A DNA stretch of 64,000 bases. Origin: Xanthomonas melonis (GTDB lineage Bacteria; Pseudomonadota; Gammaproteobacteria; Xanthomonadales; Xanthomonadaceae). Shown here piece after piece: positions 26,796 through 35,297 of this stretch; position 1 is the stretch's first letter; each line of letters opens with the position of its first letter. Under the pieces are notes generated by a model, which had not been told where the DNA came from, did no database searches, and worked only from the letters and a program-made list of their open reading frames with translations. Both the position numbers and the translations under genes were made by a program. The stretch spans positions 79,308 to 143,307 of the forward strand of contig NZ_JAJGQH010000016.1 of NCBI RefSeq assembly GCF_020783655.1, given 5' to 3'.

Positions 26796-27467
26796 TCAAA
26801 GCTCCACATCGAAACTGGACTTGCCCGCCACCGCGCGCGCCGGCGAACCGACGTAGACCCGTCCGGCTTCGGTATGCCGTGTGACCAGCGCGCCGGCGCC
26901 GATGATGTTGTCCGCAGCGATGCATACCTTGTCGCTCAATGTGGCGTTGACGCCGATGAAGCTGCCACGGCCGATTTCGCAGTAACCGGAGATCACCGCA
27001 TGCGAGGCGATGAACACGTGATCCTGAACGACCGTGCGATGGCCAATGTGATTACCGCTCCACAGGATGCAGTTATCGCCAATACGGGTGAAGGGCTGGA
27101 TGACATTGCCTTCGAAGACGAAGCAATTGGCACCGAGCTGCGCATTGCGCCAGACGAATGCGTGCGAACTGACGTAGCTGGCACAGCGATACCCTCGCCG
27201 CAAGACGTCATCGTAGAAGCGCATCCGCAGGCGATTCAATCGCGTCGCAGGAATCGCAACGAACACTTCATGCTCATCGGGACGATAGCGCCGCTCCAGC
27301 TCTTCGTAGGCGACTACCGGCAACTCTACCAAAGTGGGGCGGATCAGGTAATCGCGTTCCACGCTGAAGGCGACCACTTCATAGTCGCTGTCGTGTCGAA
27401 AATATTCGCAGGCGATCTGCGCGAATTCTCCTGCGCCAACGATCACCAGCCGCTTGCGTGCGCTCAT
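26796..27467 (-). CDS. Left-handed beta-helix sugar N-acetyltransferase, PglD/FdtC-like
   Basis: A 223-residue protein with an N-terminal nucleotide-binding half (KRLVIVGAGEFAQIACEYF, as in PglD-type acetyltransferases) and a C-terminal hexapeptide-repeat half (FTRIGDNCILWSGNHIG, HVFIASHAVISGYCEIG, IIGAGALVT). His143 in NHIGHRTVV is a candidate catalytic base. It would acetylate the 3-amino group of the dTDP-amino sugar made by FdtA and FdtB, using acetyl-CoA. Start and stop both fit ATGA-type junctions with fdtA. Confidence 0.8.
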   Translation of the reverse strand: MSARKRLVIVGAGEFAQIACEYFRHDSDYEVVAFSVERDYLIRPTLVELPVVAYEELERRYRPDEHEVFVAIPATRLNRLRMRFYDDVLRRGYRCASYVSSHAFVWRNAQLGANCFVFEGNVIQPFTRIGDNCILWSGNHIGHRTVVQDHVFIASHAVISGYCEIGRGSFIGVNATLSDKVCIAADNIIGAGALVTRHTEAGRVYVGSPARAVAGKSSFDVEL

Positions 27468-27901
27468 GCTTCCAGCCTGCACGCTTCGAGTCGACGTTCG
27501 CCACGCACCTCGCTGAGGAACTGATCGTAATCCAGGATGTAATCCGTCGGATCGTAAAGCTGATCGGCCAGCACCATCAGGACGCAATCGGGGGTGAACC
27601 GATACAGATCGCGCCATACCAGGCGGCCGAGCAACAGGCCTTGCGATGGATCGTCCAGCACCACTTCGGTTGGCCCGTCACCCTTGCCTTCGTCCACCAG
27701 GATGGTCACCGAACCGTGCAGGGCCACCGCCAGCTGGGTGAGCTGGCGATGCGCGTGCTGCCCGCGGTGCACGCCGGGGCGGGTTCCGAACAGGTAATAC
27801 ACGCGACGTATGTCGAACGGGACATTACGCGCCTGCTCCAGGGAAATGAGCAGGCCACGATCGTCGCCGTGGGTGTGCAACTGGATGCGTTCGATAGCCA
27901 T
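27464..27901 (-). CDS. fdtA: dTDP-4-oxo-6-deoxyhexose 3,4-ketoisomerase, FdtA/QdtA/WxcM-type cupin
   Basis: A 145-residue cupin. The family pattern is visible: GDDRGLLISLEQARNVPF, RRVYYLFGTRPGVHRGQHAH and LYDPTDYILDYDQFLSEV. H49 and H51 in QHAH are the expected catalytic histidines. It isomerises dTDP-4-oxo-6-deoxyglucose to the 3-oxo sugar. The genes for that precursor (rmlA, rmlB) are not in the window. It is the first gene of the nine-gene polysaccharide operon. Xanthomonas WxcM carries a related cupin fused to a transferase; here they are separate genes. Confidence 0.88.
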   Translation of the reverse strand: MAIERIQLHTHGDDRGLLISLEQARNVPFDIRRVYYLFGTRPGVHRGQHAHRQLTQLAVALHGSVTILVDEGKGDGPTEVVLDDPSQGLLLGRLVWRDLYRFTPDCVLMVLADQLYDPTDYILDYDQFLSEVRGERRLEACRLEA

Positions 27902-28209
27902 GATCGGTGGGCGTAAGCGCTGACTGCACGTGGTGCGACATGCCTGAGTGCGTCGGGGTGCGTGAAAGGTTGCGCCCCGTCGCGGCCCACGAAACGATGC
28001 GCGCGAACGCGTAGCTGCGAACCAGCAGTCCTCCTGATGCGAACCTGCGACAAGACGCCCGTATCGCAGCCATGCAACCTTTCGTCGGCATCGCCGCACA
28101 TATCCGTGCACGTTCACCTGGCCGCAGTCCGGCCGGCGTGGGGAGCCAGGCCTGGTCGCGCAGCGCGCGTCCGGAACCAACGACCACCACCGGTGAGGAC
28201 ACCGACCCA
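27902..28209. other. Divergent intergenic region between fdtA-like and cytochrome b561 genes
   Basis: A 308-bp gap that must contain the promoters of both the leftward polysaccharide operon and the rightward cytochrome operon. I see no convincing -35/-10 pair, repeat or small gene in it. Confidence 0.4.
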
Positions 28210-28830
28210 ATGCATTCTTCTCACCAGGCGCCCGAGCTCGCCGCCGCCGACAACGCCACGGCGCTGCCATTGCCCGAAAACGCGTCATCGCCTGGGCGCG
28301 TACTCCCCCTGCCCAAGCCGATGCGTGTGCTGCACTGGCTGACCGTGGCCTGCCTGATCATGGCCGCAAGCCTGATCCTGCTGCGAGCGGAGCTGGACGG
28401 GCGCGCCCTGCGCCAATGGCTGCTGGAAGGGCATCGCCACTTCGGCCTGATGGTGTTGCTGCTGTTCTTCCTGCGCGTCGGGCTGCGTCTACGCCTGCGC
28501 AGGCTGCCTCCCGGCCCGCCATCGCCGCTGCTGCTGCGGCTGGCCGCCGGCGGTACCCACGTTGCCATGTACGGACTGATGCTGGCCCTGCCGCTGATCG
28601 GCTGGTCGCTCAGCAATGCCTTCGGAAAGCCGGTCTACCTGTTCGGATTGACGCTGCCGTCGCTGGTCGCGCCGGATGCGGATCTGGGCGACACCCTGGG
28701 CAGCTGGCACTTGAATGCCGCCTGGGTACTGCTGGCGCTGGTCGTCCTGCATATCGTCGCTGCGCTCTGGCACCACCTGGTGCTGCGCGACGGCCTGCTG
28801 CACCGCGTGCTGCCGCGCAGGCAGCCGTGA
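28210..28830 (+). CDS. Cytochrome b561 family membrane protein
   Basis: A 206-residue protein with four membrane helices after a ~40-residue proline-rich N-terminus. Candidate haem-b ligands are the histidines in MRVLHWLTVA, GHRHFGLM, GTHVAMYGLM and VVLHIVAALWHHL. Prokaryotic b561 proteins pass electrons across the inner membrane from quinol or to periplasmic cytochromes. It is upstream of, and co-directional with, two c-type cytochrome genes. Start ATG at 28210; the longer frame to 28072 lacks similarity. Confidence 0.85.
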   Translation: MHSSHQAPELAAADNATALPLPENASSPGRVLPLPKPMRVLHWLTVACLIMAASLILLRAELDGRALRQWLLEGHRHFGLMVLLLFFLRVGLRLRLRRLPPGPPSPLLLRLAAGGTHVAMYGLMLALPLIGWSLSNAFGKPVYLFGLTLPSLVAPDADLGDTLGSWHLNAAWVLLALVVLHIVAALWHHLVLRDGLLHRVLPRRQP

Positions 28831-28892
28831 TGCCCGGCTCTCTCTTTGATTCCCTCACCGTCGAATCCCGCACCGTCGAACAAGGACTTTCC

Positions 28893-30239
28893 ATGCCTAC
28901 GCCCTCGCCCGCTTCGCGCCGCTCCGCCCGGACCCGCACCGCGCCCCTGACCTCGCTGCTCTGCATGTCCGGTCCCTTGCTGTTGCTGGCCAGTACGCAG
29001 GCGCAGGCGATTCCGTCGTTCGCACGCCAGACCGGCTCGTCCTGTGCGGATTGCCACGTCGGCTCCTATGGCCCGTCGCTCACGCCGTATGGCATGCGCT
29101 TCAAGCTCGGTGGCTTCACCGACACCGACGGCAACGGCACCAAGATTCCGGCCTCCGGCCAGCTCACCTGGTCCAGGCGCAATCCAAGCCGAGGCGACAG
29201 CACCGCACGGCTCACCCAGGCCGACCTGTACCTGGCCGGCCGGGTCAACGACAACATCGGCGGCTATTCCAAGATCCGCTCCAACAACAGCGGCAATGCC
29301 ACCTTCACCACGCAGCTGGACGATGTCGACCTGCGCTTCGTCAGCAAACCGTTCCAGCTCGCCGGCAAGGACGCCATGCTCGGCGTCAGCGTCAACAACA
29401 ATCCCGGCATCTCCGATCCGATCCACGTGCTGCCGAATGCGTCCACCTTCACCCCGGCCGCAGTGAGCAATGCCTCCACCATGCTGAGCTCGTCCGCGCT
29501 CTCCAACCGCGTGATCGGTGCCAGCGTGTACGGGCTGTACGATCGCAACTGGTATGGCGAAGTGGGCAGCTACAGCGCGCTGTCGGTCGATGCCCAGGAT
29601 CACCTGGGCTGGCAGCCCAATGGCGACCCTGGCAAGCTGAGCGACACAGGCTATGCACGCCTGGCCTACATGAAAGACATGAAGCGGCAGTTCTTCTCGG
29701 TCGGCCTGAGCGCCATGACCACCCGCCGCCAGCGCCCGCGCATCGGCCCCAGCGACGAATTCACCGATCTGGGCTACGACCTGACCTACCAGTTCCTGGG
29801 CACCCGCGAGCATGTGCTGTCGCTGGCCTACGTCAACATCTACGAGCGCCGCAGGTACGGCAGCCCGCTGCTACCGAGCGACCCGACCCTGGCCCCGCTC
29901 AGCCGCGGCAGCGTCCGCGATCAGACCATCAGCATGAACTACGCCTTCAAGCAGACCTACGGCGTGCTGGCGGCGCACATGATGAACACCGGCTCGTTCG
30001 ACGCTGCACGCTACCTGCCTTACGGCCTGCCGGACACCACCAGCAACCTGATCCTGCTGTACTGGACCCCCTTCGGCAAGGAGGGCACCTACACCTCCAA
30101 CGCCAACGTGCGCGTATCGGCCAGTTGGTTCCGCTTCGACAAGTTCAACGGCAGCGCCACCAATGTGTTCCGCAGTACTCCGATCACCAATGCGCGCGAT
30201 CTCGACAGCTTCGCGCTGTCGCTGAACGTGTCGTTCTGA
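28893..30239 (+). CDS. Secreted beta-barrel protein with one N-terminal c-type haem motif
   Basis: A 448-residue protein starting at an ATG with AAGGA six bases upstream. After an export signal (about 1-40, ending AQAIPSFA) comes a CxxCH haem site, SSCADCHVG, near residues 50-54. The remaining ~380 residues alternate polar and aromatic residues in porin-like strands (GYARLAYMKDMKRQFFSVGL, HVLSLAYVNIYERRRYG) and end in VSF, a C-terminal aromatic as in outer-membrane barrels. It resembles annotated 'cytochrome c' barrel proteins but its role is untested. An outer-membrane electron conduit is one idea. Confidence 0.7.
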   Translation: MPTPSPASRRSARTRTAPLTSLLCMSGPLLLLASTQAQAIPSFARQTGSSCADCHVGSYGPSLTPYGMRFKLGGFTDTDGNGTKIPASGQLTWSRRNPSRGDSTARLTQADLYLAGRVNDNIGGYSKIRSNNSGNATFTTQLDDVDLRFVSKPFQLAGKDAMLGVSVNNNPGISDPIHVLPNASTFTPAAVSNASTMLSSSALSNRVIGASVYGLYDRNWYGEVGSYSALSVDAQDHLGWQPNGDPGKLSDTGYARLAYMKDMKRQFFSVGLSAMTTRRQRPRIGPSDEFTDLGYDLTYQFLGTREHVLSLAYVNIYERRRYGSPLLPSDPTLAPLSRGSVRDQTISMNYAFKQTYGVLAAHMMNTGSFDAARYLPYGLPDTTSNLILLYWTPFGKEGTYTSNANVRVSASWFRFDKFNGSATNVFRSTPITNARDLDSFALSLNVSF

Positions 30240-30264
30240 TCCCCCAGCACGCCCAAGGACCTAC

Positions 30265-30654
30265 ATGAAGTCACCCATCCCCCGCTTGTTGTGCGCGCCA
30301 CTGGCCGGCCTGTTGCTGGCCGGCGCGCTGACGGCCCCGTCGGTACACGCAGCCGACGGCAAGAGCACCTTTCTCGCCGAATGCGCCGAGTGCCACAGCG
30401 CCGCCCAGGGCAAGAACAAGAAAGGCCCCTCCATGTTCGGTGTGGCCGGGCGCACCGCTGCCAGCCTGCCGGACTACAGCAACTACTCCGATGCGCTCAA
30501 GGCCAGCAAGTGGCAGTGGACGCCGGCCCAGTTGAAGACCTATCTGTCGCAACCTTCGTCCAAGGCGCTGCCGGGCACCAAGATGAAGTACGACGGCCTG
30601 GACGATCCGCAGGAACTCGATGCACTCATCGCCTATCTCAATACCTTGCGTTGA
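30265..30654 (+). CDS. Class I c-type cytochrome
   Basis: A 129-residue periplasmic protein: signal peptide 1-29 (LLLAGALTAPSVHAADG), haem attachment AECAECHSAAQG (CAECH) and a distal methionine candidate in TKMKYDGLDD. Small soluble cytochromes of this kind shuttle electrons to terminal reductases. It lies 25 bp after the beta-barrel cytochrome, so the two are likely co-transcribed. Confidence 0.9.
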   Translation: MKSPIPRLLCAPLAGLLLAGALTAPSVHAADGKSTFLAECAECHSAAQGKNKKGPSMFGVAGRTAASLPDYSNYSDALKASKWQWTPAQLKTYLSQPSSKALPGTKMKYDGLDDPQELDALIAYLNTLR

Positions 30655-30765
30655 CCGATGGGTAGCGATCACACGACCGGGTTCGCGGGGGCAGGTCGTC
30701 TGGCCGTGCCGGCGGCCGTCATCAGATGGAGCCAGCGTTAACTGAATGGGCACCTTCGCGTTTAC

Positions 30766-30796
30766 GAACGGAACCTCCGCAACGGCGGTTCCGTTC
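30766..30796. terminator. Long hairpin after the cytochrome c gene
   Basis: GAACGGAACC pairs perfectly with GGTTCCGTTC, and an inner CCG-CAA-CGG stem extends it past one mismatch, giving about 13 base pairs. No T-run follows, so this could be a terminator or an mRNA-stabilising hairpin between the cytochrome genes and the outer-membrane protein. Confidence 0.45.
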
Positions 30797-30846
30797 TGCG
30801 GGAAGGGCCATTATCGTCTCCAGCTTCGCGTTCATGTTCCACGCCC

Positions 30847-31725
30847 TTGCCAATCGCCCTCTTCGCCAGGCCAGTCCGACTTCGCCCGCCGCGCCTTGAT
30901 GCGCGCGGAGCGGCGACGTGGCGGGCGACGGAGGCCGCCGAGGGGGCGTTCGGGCCTGCGATCAAGCCCGCTGCTCTGCGCGACCGGCGGGCGGGAAACC
31001 GGCCGCTGCGACCCACAACCTGCCCTGGGCCGATACCCCGCTGGCTGTTGCTGGCCCTGATCCTGCCCCCGGGCGGCAGTGCACTGGCCGACAACGTCGG
31101 CGGTGCGGTGGCGGTGGCCTCGAGCCTGATCGACCGCGGCATCTCCATCGCCCCCGACCGCGTCACCCTGCAGGCGGCCGGCTACTGGTTGCCATCGCCG
31201 GGCTGGTCGGTATCGGCGTCTGCGGCAGTGCAATCGCCTTCGCTGAGCAAGCCGGTGGCGCTGACCGCACAGGCCGCACGTGCCTGGATGCTGGGCGATC
31301 GCTGGCAGCTGCAGGCCAGCGTGCTGTATTACGCCTACCCGGCGGATCGCCAGTCGCGCAGCTTCGACCGCCAGGAAGCCAGCCTGGCCTGGTCGTACCG
31401 GGATGTGCTCACGCTCTCGCTGTCCACCTTCAACTTCCCACGTGCGCAGCGCTCGCCGTGGGAGACGGCGATCGACGTCACGGCCAACCTGCCGCTTTCG
31501 GCAGAGTTCAGCGTTTCCGGCGGAGCCGGGGTGTCGGAATTTCCGGCGATGGCCTACGGCGCGGCCAGCGCTGGCCGCTATCACTACGGGCAGTTGGGCC
31601 TGAAGTGGAGTCGCGCCGGGTGGACGGTGAAACTGGAACGCATCTACACCAGCAACGACACCCCACGCGCTCAGGGCGGACCTGGCGAAACCCCGTGGCT
31701 GGGCATGATTTCCAGGACGTTCTGA
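30847..31725 (+). CDS. Putative outer-membrane beta-barrel protein, TorF-like
   Basis: The recognisable part starts with a signal peptide RWLLLALILPPGGSALADN, followed by VAVASSLIDRGISIA, which resembles the opening of TorF/Gcw_chp putative porins, and barrel-like strands through to a C-terminal RTF. The frame opens at an ATG at 30847, but its first ~65 residues are arginine/proline rich and unlike a protein, so the true start may be a non-ATG codon near 31030. Function unknown. Confidence 0.5.
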   Translation: MPIALFARPVRLRPPRLDARGAATWRATEAAEGAFGPAIKPAALRDRRAGNRPLRPTTCPGPIPRWLLLALILPPGGSALADNVGGAVAVASSLIDRGISIAPDRVTLQAAGYWLPSPGWSVSASAAVQSPSLSKPVALTAQAARAWMLGDRWQLQASVLYYAYPADRQSRSFDRQEASLAWSYRDVLTLSLSTFNFPRAQRSPWETAIDVTANLPLSAEFSVSGGAGVSEFPAMAYGAASAGRYHYGQLGLKWSRAGWTVKLERIYTSNDTPRAQGGPGETPWLGMISRTF

Positions 31726-31742
31726 TTCCCAACGCAACCTTT

Positions 31743-31758
31743 TGCCCGCTTGCGGGCA
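31743..31758. terminator. Short hairpin before the sigma-factor gene
   Basis: TGCCCGC-TT-GCGGGCA, a seven-base stem with a two-base loop in the 52-bp gap upstream of the ECF sigma gene. No T-run. It may separate the sigma cassette from upstream transcription. Confidence 0.3.
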
Positions 31759-31777
31759 CTGACAGGCGTCCAATGCC

Positions 31778-32371
31778 ATGCCCGATGCGATGACTACCTC
31801 CGACACCCTGGGTGATGCGACCGACCGGATGCTGCTGCGTCGCATGGCGGCCGGCGATCGCGATGCCCTGGCCAGCATGTACCACAGCTACCACGGCCGG
31901 CTGTGCCGGTTCCTGTCGCGGTTGACCCGTCGCCCCGACATCATCGAAGAGGCCATCAACGACTGTTTCTGGATCGCCTGGCAGAAGGCGGGCGACTTCC
32001 GCGGCGACTCCCAGGTCTCCACCTGGATCATGGGCATCGCCTACCGCTGCGGGCTCAAGTGCCTGCGCCAGCACGACGGCGACGGCATCGACGATACCGC
32101 ACAGGTTGAGGATCACGCGCCAAGCGCCGACGACAACGACGACCGCGAACTACGTGACTGGCTGGACAAGGGCATGGAACGGCTGTCGCCGGATCAGCGA
32201 CTGGTGATCGAACTGGTCTACGGCGTCGGCCACAAGCTCGAAGAAGTCGCCGACATCATGCAGTGCCCGCTGGGCACGATCAAAGCCCGGCTATTCCACG
32301 CCCGGGTCAAATTACGCAATGTGCTGCCCGGCCTGGCCGGTAGCGCCCCTTATTCGGAGACACTGCTATGA
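31778..32371 (+). CDS. ECF-family RNA polymerase sigma factor
   Basis: A 197-residue sigma-70 ECF protein. Region 2 (about 20-95) includes RPDIIEEAINDCFWIAWQKA, the core-binding and -10 recognising part; region 4 (about 135-185) includes LSPDQRLVIELVYGVGHKLEEVA and the helix-turn-helix LGTIKARLFHARVKLR. The stop overlaps the anti-sigma ATG (ATGA), the usual arrangement for an ECF/anti-sigma pair. An ATG at 31790 is an alternative start. Targets are unknown; the downstream protease and ccm genes are the first candidates. Confidence 0.92.
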   Translation: MPDAMTTSDTLGDATDRMLLRRMAAGDRDALASMYHSYHGRLCRFLSRLTRRPDIIEEAINDCFWIAWQKAGDFRGDSQVSTWIMGIAYRCGLKCLRQHDGDGIDDTAQVEDHAPSADDNDDRELRDWLDKGMERLSPDQRLVIELVYGVGHKLEEVADIMQCPLGTIKARLFHARVKLRNVLPGLAGSAPYSETLL

Positions 32372-33009
32372 AGACCTTCTTCATCGCGCCGGGCAAGGAA
32401 TGCTCGCACGCTTGGGAACTGATGCCAGCGGTGCTGCTGGATAACGCCACCGAGGAAGAAAACAGCTGGCTGATCGCGCACGTGGCCAAGTGCACCGCGT
32501 GCAGCGCAGAGTTCGCCCAGCAAAGCCGCTTGCGTCAGGCGCTCGCGCTGCCCTCGGCAGTGGCCGTGGACCCAGATGCCGGTCTGCAACGATTGCTCGG
32601 CCGGCTGGATACGGCCGAACGATCCGTCGCCGCAGCACCCACCGCGCGCCGCACCGGCAGTTGGACCGTGCGGGCGCTGGCTGCCGCGGCCCTGGTCCAG
32701 GCCATCGGCCTGGGCGTCATGGGCGTCAAGCTGGCCTCGCCCGCTCCAGCGCACGACTATCGCACGCTCAGCACCCCGGCTGCAGCGCCGGTGTCGCAAG
32801 GCGCCATCCGCGTGGTGCCCGATGCCGGGATGACCGTCGCCGACTGGGACCGCCTGCTGCATGCGCAGCAGTTGCAGGTGGTCGGCGGACCCAATGCGAT
32901 GGGCGCCTACACCGTGGTGCCTGCCGCGCCGCAGTCGTCGCAGCAGACCCTGCAGCAGTTGCGCGCCACGCCGGGCATCCGGCTGGCGGAGATCGTCTCG
33001 GCGCCATGA
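32368..33009 (+). CDS. Membrane-anchored zinc-finger anti-sigma factor with subtilase-propeptide-like periplasmic domain
   Basis: A 213-residue protein. The cytoplasmic part has the ZAS zinc motif H38-x3-C42-x2-C45 (LIAHVAKCTAC). One membrane segment lies at about 100-122. The periplasmic part (about 144-207; AIRVVPDAGMTVADWDRLLH, GPNAMGAYTVV, LRATPGIRLAE) reads like an inhibitor-I9/subtilase propeptide fold. It should hold the sigma factor inactive at the membrane. The following gene encodes a subtilisin-like protease with its own I9-like segment, so a direct contact is plausible. Confidence 0.8.
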   Translation: MKTFFIAPGKECSHAWELMPAVLLDNATEEENSWLIAHVAKCTACSAEFAQQSRLRQALALPSAVAVDPDAGLQRLLGRLDTAERSVAAAPTARRTGSWTVRALAAAALVQAIGLGVMGVKLASPAPAHDYRTLSTPAAAPVSQGAIRVVPDAGMTVADWDRLLHAQQLQVVGGPNAMGAYTVVPAAPQSSQQTLQQLRATPGIRLAEIVSAP

Positions 33010-34325
33010 AGCGGTCTCTCTTCCTCGGCGGCATTGCCGCGCTGATCGGCCTGTGCGCGCAGCTGGTTGCGCAGGCCACGACCACACCGCCGCCGTCAGC
33101 GCAGCCTGCCGACCGCACCGATGCGACGGCGGAAACGAACACGCCTGACAGCAGCCGCGACATCCTGCTGGCGGTGGCCAATCCGCTCAGCGCGCCGCCG
33201 GCGCGTGCCGGCTCCAGCCTGATCGGCTATGCCTCCAGTTACTACGGCGCCGGTCAGAAGGCCGCCGCGCGCATGCAGGCCATCAAACAGCGCTACCACC
33301 TGCGCGAAGTGTCCGGCTGGCCCATCACCTCGCTGGGCCTGTACTGCGCCGTGCTGCAGCCGCCACAAGGGGTTTCGCGCGACGAGCTGGTCAGCGCGTT
33401 GGCCGACGACGACGGCGTGGAACTGGTGCAGCCGGTCCAGGAATTCTCGGTGTTCTCCACCGATGCCTCCTACAGGCACACGCCGCTGTCCGGCTACAAC
33501 GATCCATACGTGGACATGCAGCGCGGCTTCATCGCCACCGATGCGGCCAGCGCGCAGACCGTCACCCAGGGCCGTGGCGTGGTGGTGGCGGTGGTCGATA
33601 CCGGCGTGGACACCAGCCATCCCGATCTGAAGGCGCGCATCCGCGAGGTGCACGACCTGGTCGGCGACACCCAAGCCGGCTCCAACACCGATTCGCATGG
33701 CACCGAAGTCGCGGGAATCATCGCTGCCGGCAGCAACAACCACCAGGGAATCGTCGGCATGGCACCCAAGGCCATGCTGAGCATCTACAAGGCGTGCTGG
33801 TATGCGCCCACGGTCGGCGCCACCGCACGTTGCAACACCTTCACCCTGGCCAAGGCGCTCGCGGCGATCAGCGACAGCTCCGCGCGCGTGGTCAACCTCA
33901 GCCTGGGCGGCCCGGCCGATCCGCTGCTGAGCAGGATGCTGCTGCGTCTGGTCAAACAGGGCCGCATCGTGATCGCGGCGATGCCGCCGAACGGGCGCCT
34001 GGATGGGTTTCCCAACGATGTGCCCGGCGTGTTGGTGGTGCGCAGCAGCGGCGCCGGCGCCGTCATGCCCGGGGTGCTGAGCGCGCCCGGCAACGACATC
34101 CTGACCACCCAGCCCAACGGCCGCTACGACTTCACGTCCGGCTCGTCGATGGCCACCGCGCACGTCAGCGGCACGGCCGCGCTGCTGTTGTCGATGTCGC
34201 CATCGATCGATGCCAGCGCGCTGCGCGAGCTCCTGCAGCGCACCAGCAAGGTCAGCGAAGGCCAGTTGCAGGTCAATGCCGGCGCCGCAGTCGATGCGCT
34301 GTCGCCTTCCAGACATTCCAACTGA
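33006..34325 (+). CDS. S8 (subtilisin-like) serine peptidase, exported
   Basis: A 439-residue protein with a signal peptide (1-24). A propeptide-like region (about 95-150, GLYCAVLQPPQGVSRDELVS) precedes the catalytic domain, whose triad is D198 (AVVDTGVDTSH), H231 (DSHGTEVAG) and S381 (GSSMATAHVSG). The oxyanion-hole segment, usually AAGN, reads AAMPPNG, so the canonical Asn is displaced or missing. It overlaps the anti-sigma gene (ATGA) and ends 10 bp before ccmC. Confidence 0.88.
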   Translation: MKRSLFLGGIAALIGLCAQLVAQATTTPPPSAQPADRTDATAETNTPDSSRDILLAVANPLSAPPARAGSSLIGYASSYYGAGQKAAARMQAIKQRYHLREVSGWPITSLGLYCAVLQPPQGVSRDELVSALADDDGVELVQPVQEFSVFSTDASYRHTPLSGYNDPYVDMQRGFIATDAASAQTVTQGRGVVVAVVDTGVDTSHPDLKARIREVHDLVGDTQAGSNTDSHGTEVAGIIAAGSNNHQGIVGMAPKAMLSIYKACWYAPTVGATARCNTFTLAKALAAISDSSARVVNLSLGGPADPLLSRMLLRLVKQGRIVIAAMPPNGRLDGFPNDVPGVLVVRSSGAGAVMPGVLSAPGNDILTTQPNGRYDFTSGSSMATAHVSGTAALLLSMSPSIDASALRELLQRTSKVSEGQLQVNAGAAVDALSPSRHSN

Positions 34326-34335
34326 CGACACCGGC

Positions 34336-35094
34336 ATGGCCAAGTGGATCCCGTTGTGGCTGCACAAGCTCGGCTCACCGCCGATCTTCTACCGCGTTGC
34401 CGGCAGCGTGCGGCCATGGGCGCTGGCGCTGGCGCTGCTGCTCGGCGCGGTGGCTGCCTACGGCGGGCTGGTGCTGGCGCCACCGGACTACCAGCAACGC
34501 GACGCCTACCGCATCATCTTCGTCCATGTGCCCAGCGCCTGGATGAGCCTGTTCGTCTACGCGGCGATGGGCGCCTCGGCTTTCGTCGCGTTGGTATGGC
34601 GGATCAAGCTCGCCGAAGTGGCCACCATGGCCTCGGCGCCGATCGGCGCGGCCTTCACCTTCATCACCCTGTGCACAGGCTCGCTGTGGGGCAAGCCGAT
34701 GTGGGGCACCTGGTGGACCTGGGATGCGCGGCTGACCTCGGAGCTGTTGCTGCTGTTCCTGTATCTGGGCGTACTTGGCCTGTATCACGCGGTGGAAGAC
34801 CGCCGCCAGGCGATGCGCGCTGCCGGATTGCTCGCCCTGGTGGGCCTGGTGAACCTGCCCATCGTGCATTACTCGGTGGTGTGGTGGAACACGCTGCATC
34901 AAGGCTCCACTGTGCGCCTGCTCGGCCCCTCCAGGATCGGCATGGAAATGCTGTGGCCGCTGCTGACCATGATGCTGGCCACCAAGTGCTATTACATCGC
35001 CAGCCTGTGCGGACGCATGCGCGTGGAACTGCTGGCGCTGGAAACCGGCAAGGACTGGGTGCGCCGCATCGTGCTGACCGAGCGCACCGCATGA
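34336..35094 (+). CDS. ccmC: Cytochrome c maturation protein CcmC (haem handling)
   Basis: A 252-residue membrane protein with six helices. The tryptophan-rich motif [16 protein letters not shown], flanked by histidines in [11 protein letters not shown] and [15 protein letters not shown], binds haem and presents it to CcmE. ccmA and ccmB, which normally precede ccmC, are not here; an S8 protease gene lies 10 bp upstream instead. Confidence 0.95.
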   Translation: MAKWIPLWLHKLGSPPIFYRVAGSVRPWALALALLLGAVAAYGGLVLAPPDYQQRDAYRIIFVHVPSAWMSLFVYAAMGASAFVALVWRIKLAEVATMASAPIGAAFTFITLCTGSLWGKPMWGTWWTWDARLTSELLLLFLYLGVLGLYHAVEDRRQAMRAAGLLALVGLVNLPIVHYSVVWWNTLHQGSTVRLLGPSRIGMEMLWPLLTMMLATKCYYIASLCGRMRVELLALETGKDWVRRIVLTERTA

Positions 35095-35297
35095 GCAGCC
35101 TGCTGGCCATGGGCGGATACGGTCACTACGTGTGGACGGCCTATGCGCTGTTCGTGCTGGTGCTGGCTGCCGACCTCGCAGCGCCCTGGCTGCGCCGCCG
35201 GCGTCTGCCGCGCGAACTGCGCGGCCGGTTGCAGCGGCAGGCGCCACGCAGTTCGCGCGAGACAGCGGCCCCGACGCTGGAGCTAGACGTGCCATGA
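35091..35297 (+). CDS. ccmD: Cytochrome c maturation protein CcmD
   Basis: A 68-residue single-span membrane protein ([20 protein letters not shown], then arginine-rich [12 protein letters not shown]), as expected for CcmD, which helps release holo-CcmE from the CcmABC complex. Its start overlaps the ccmC stop and its stop overlaps the ccmE start (ATGA in both cases). Confidence 0.85.
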   Translation: MSSLLAMGGYGHYVWTAYALFVLVLAADLAAPWLRRRRLPRELRGRLQRQAPRSSRETAAPTLELDVP

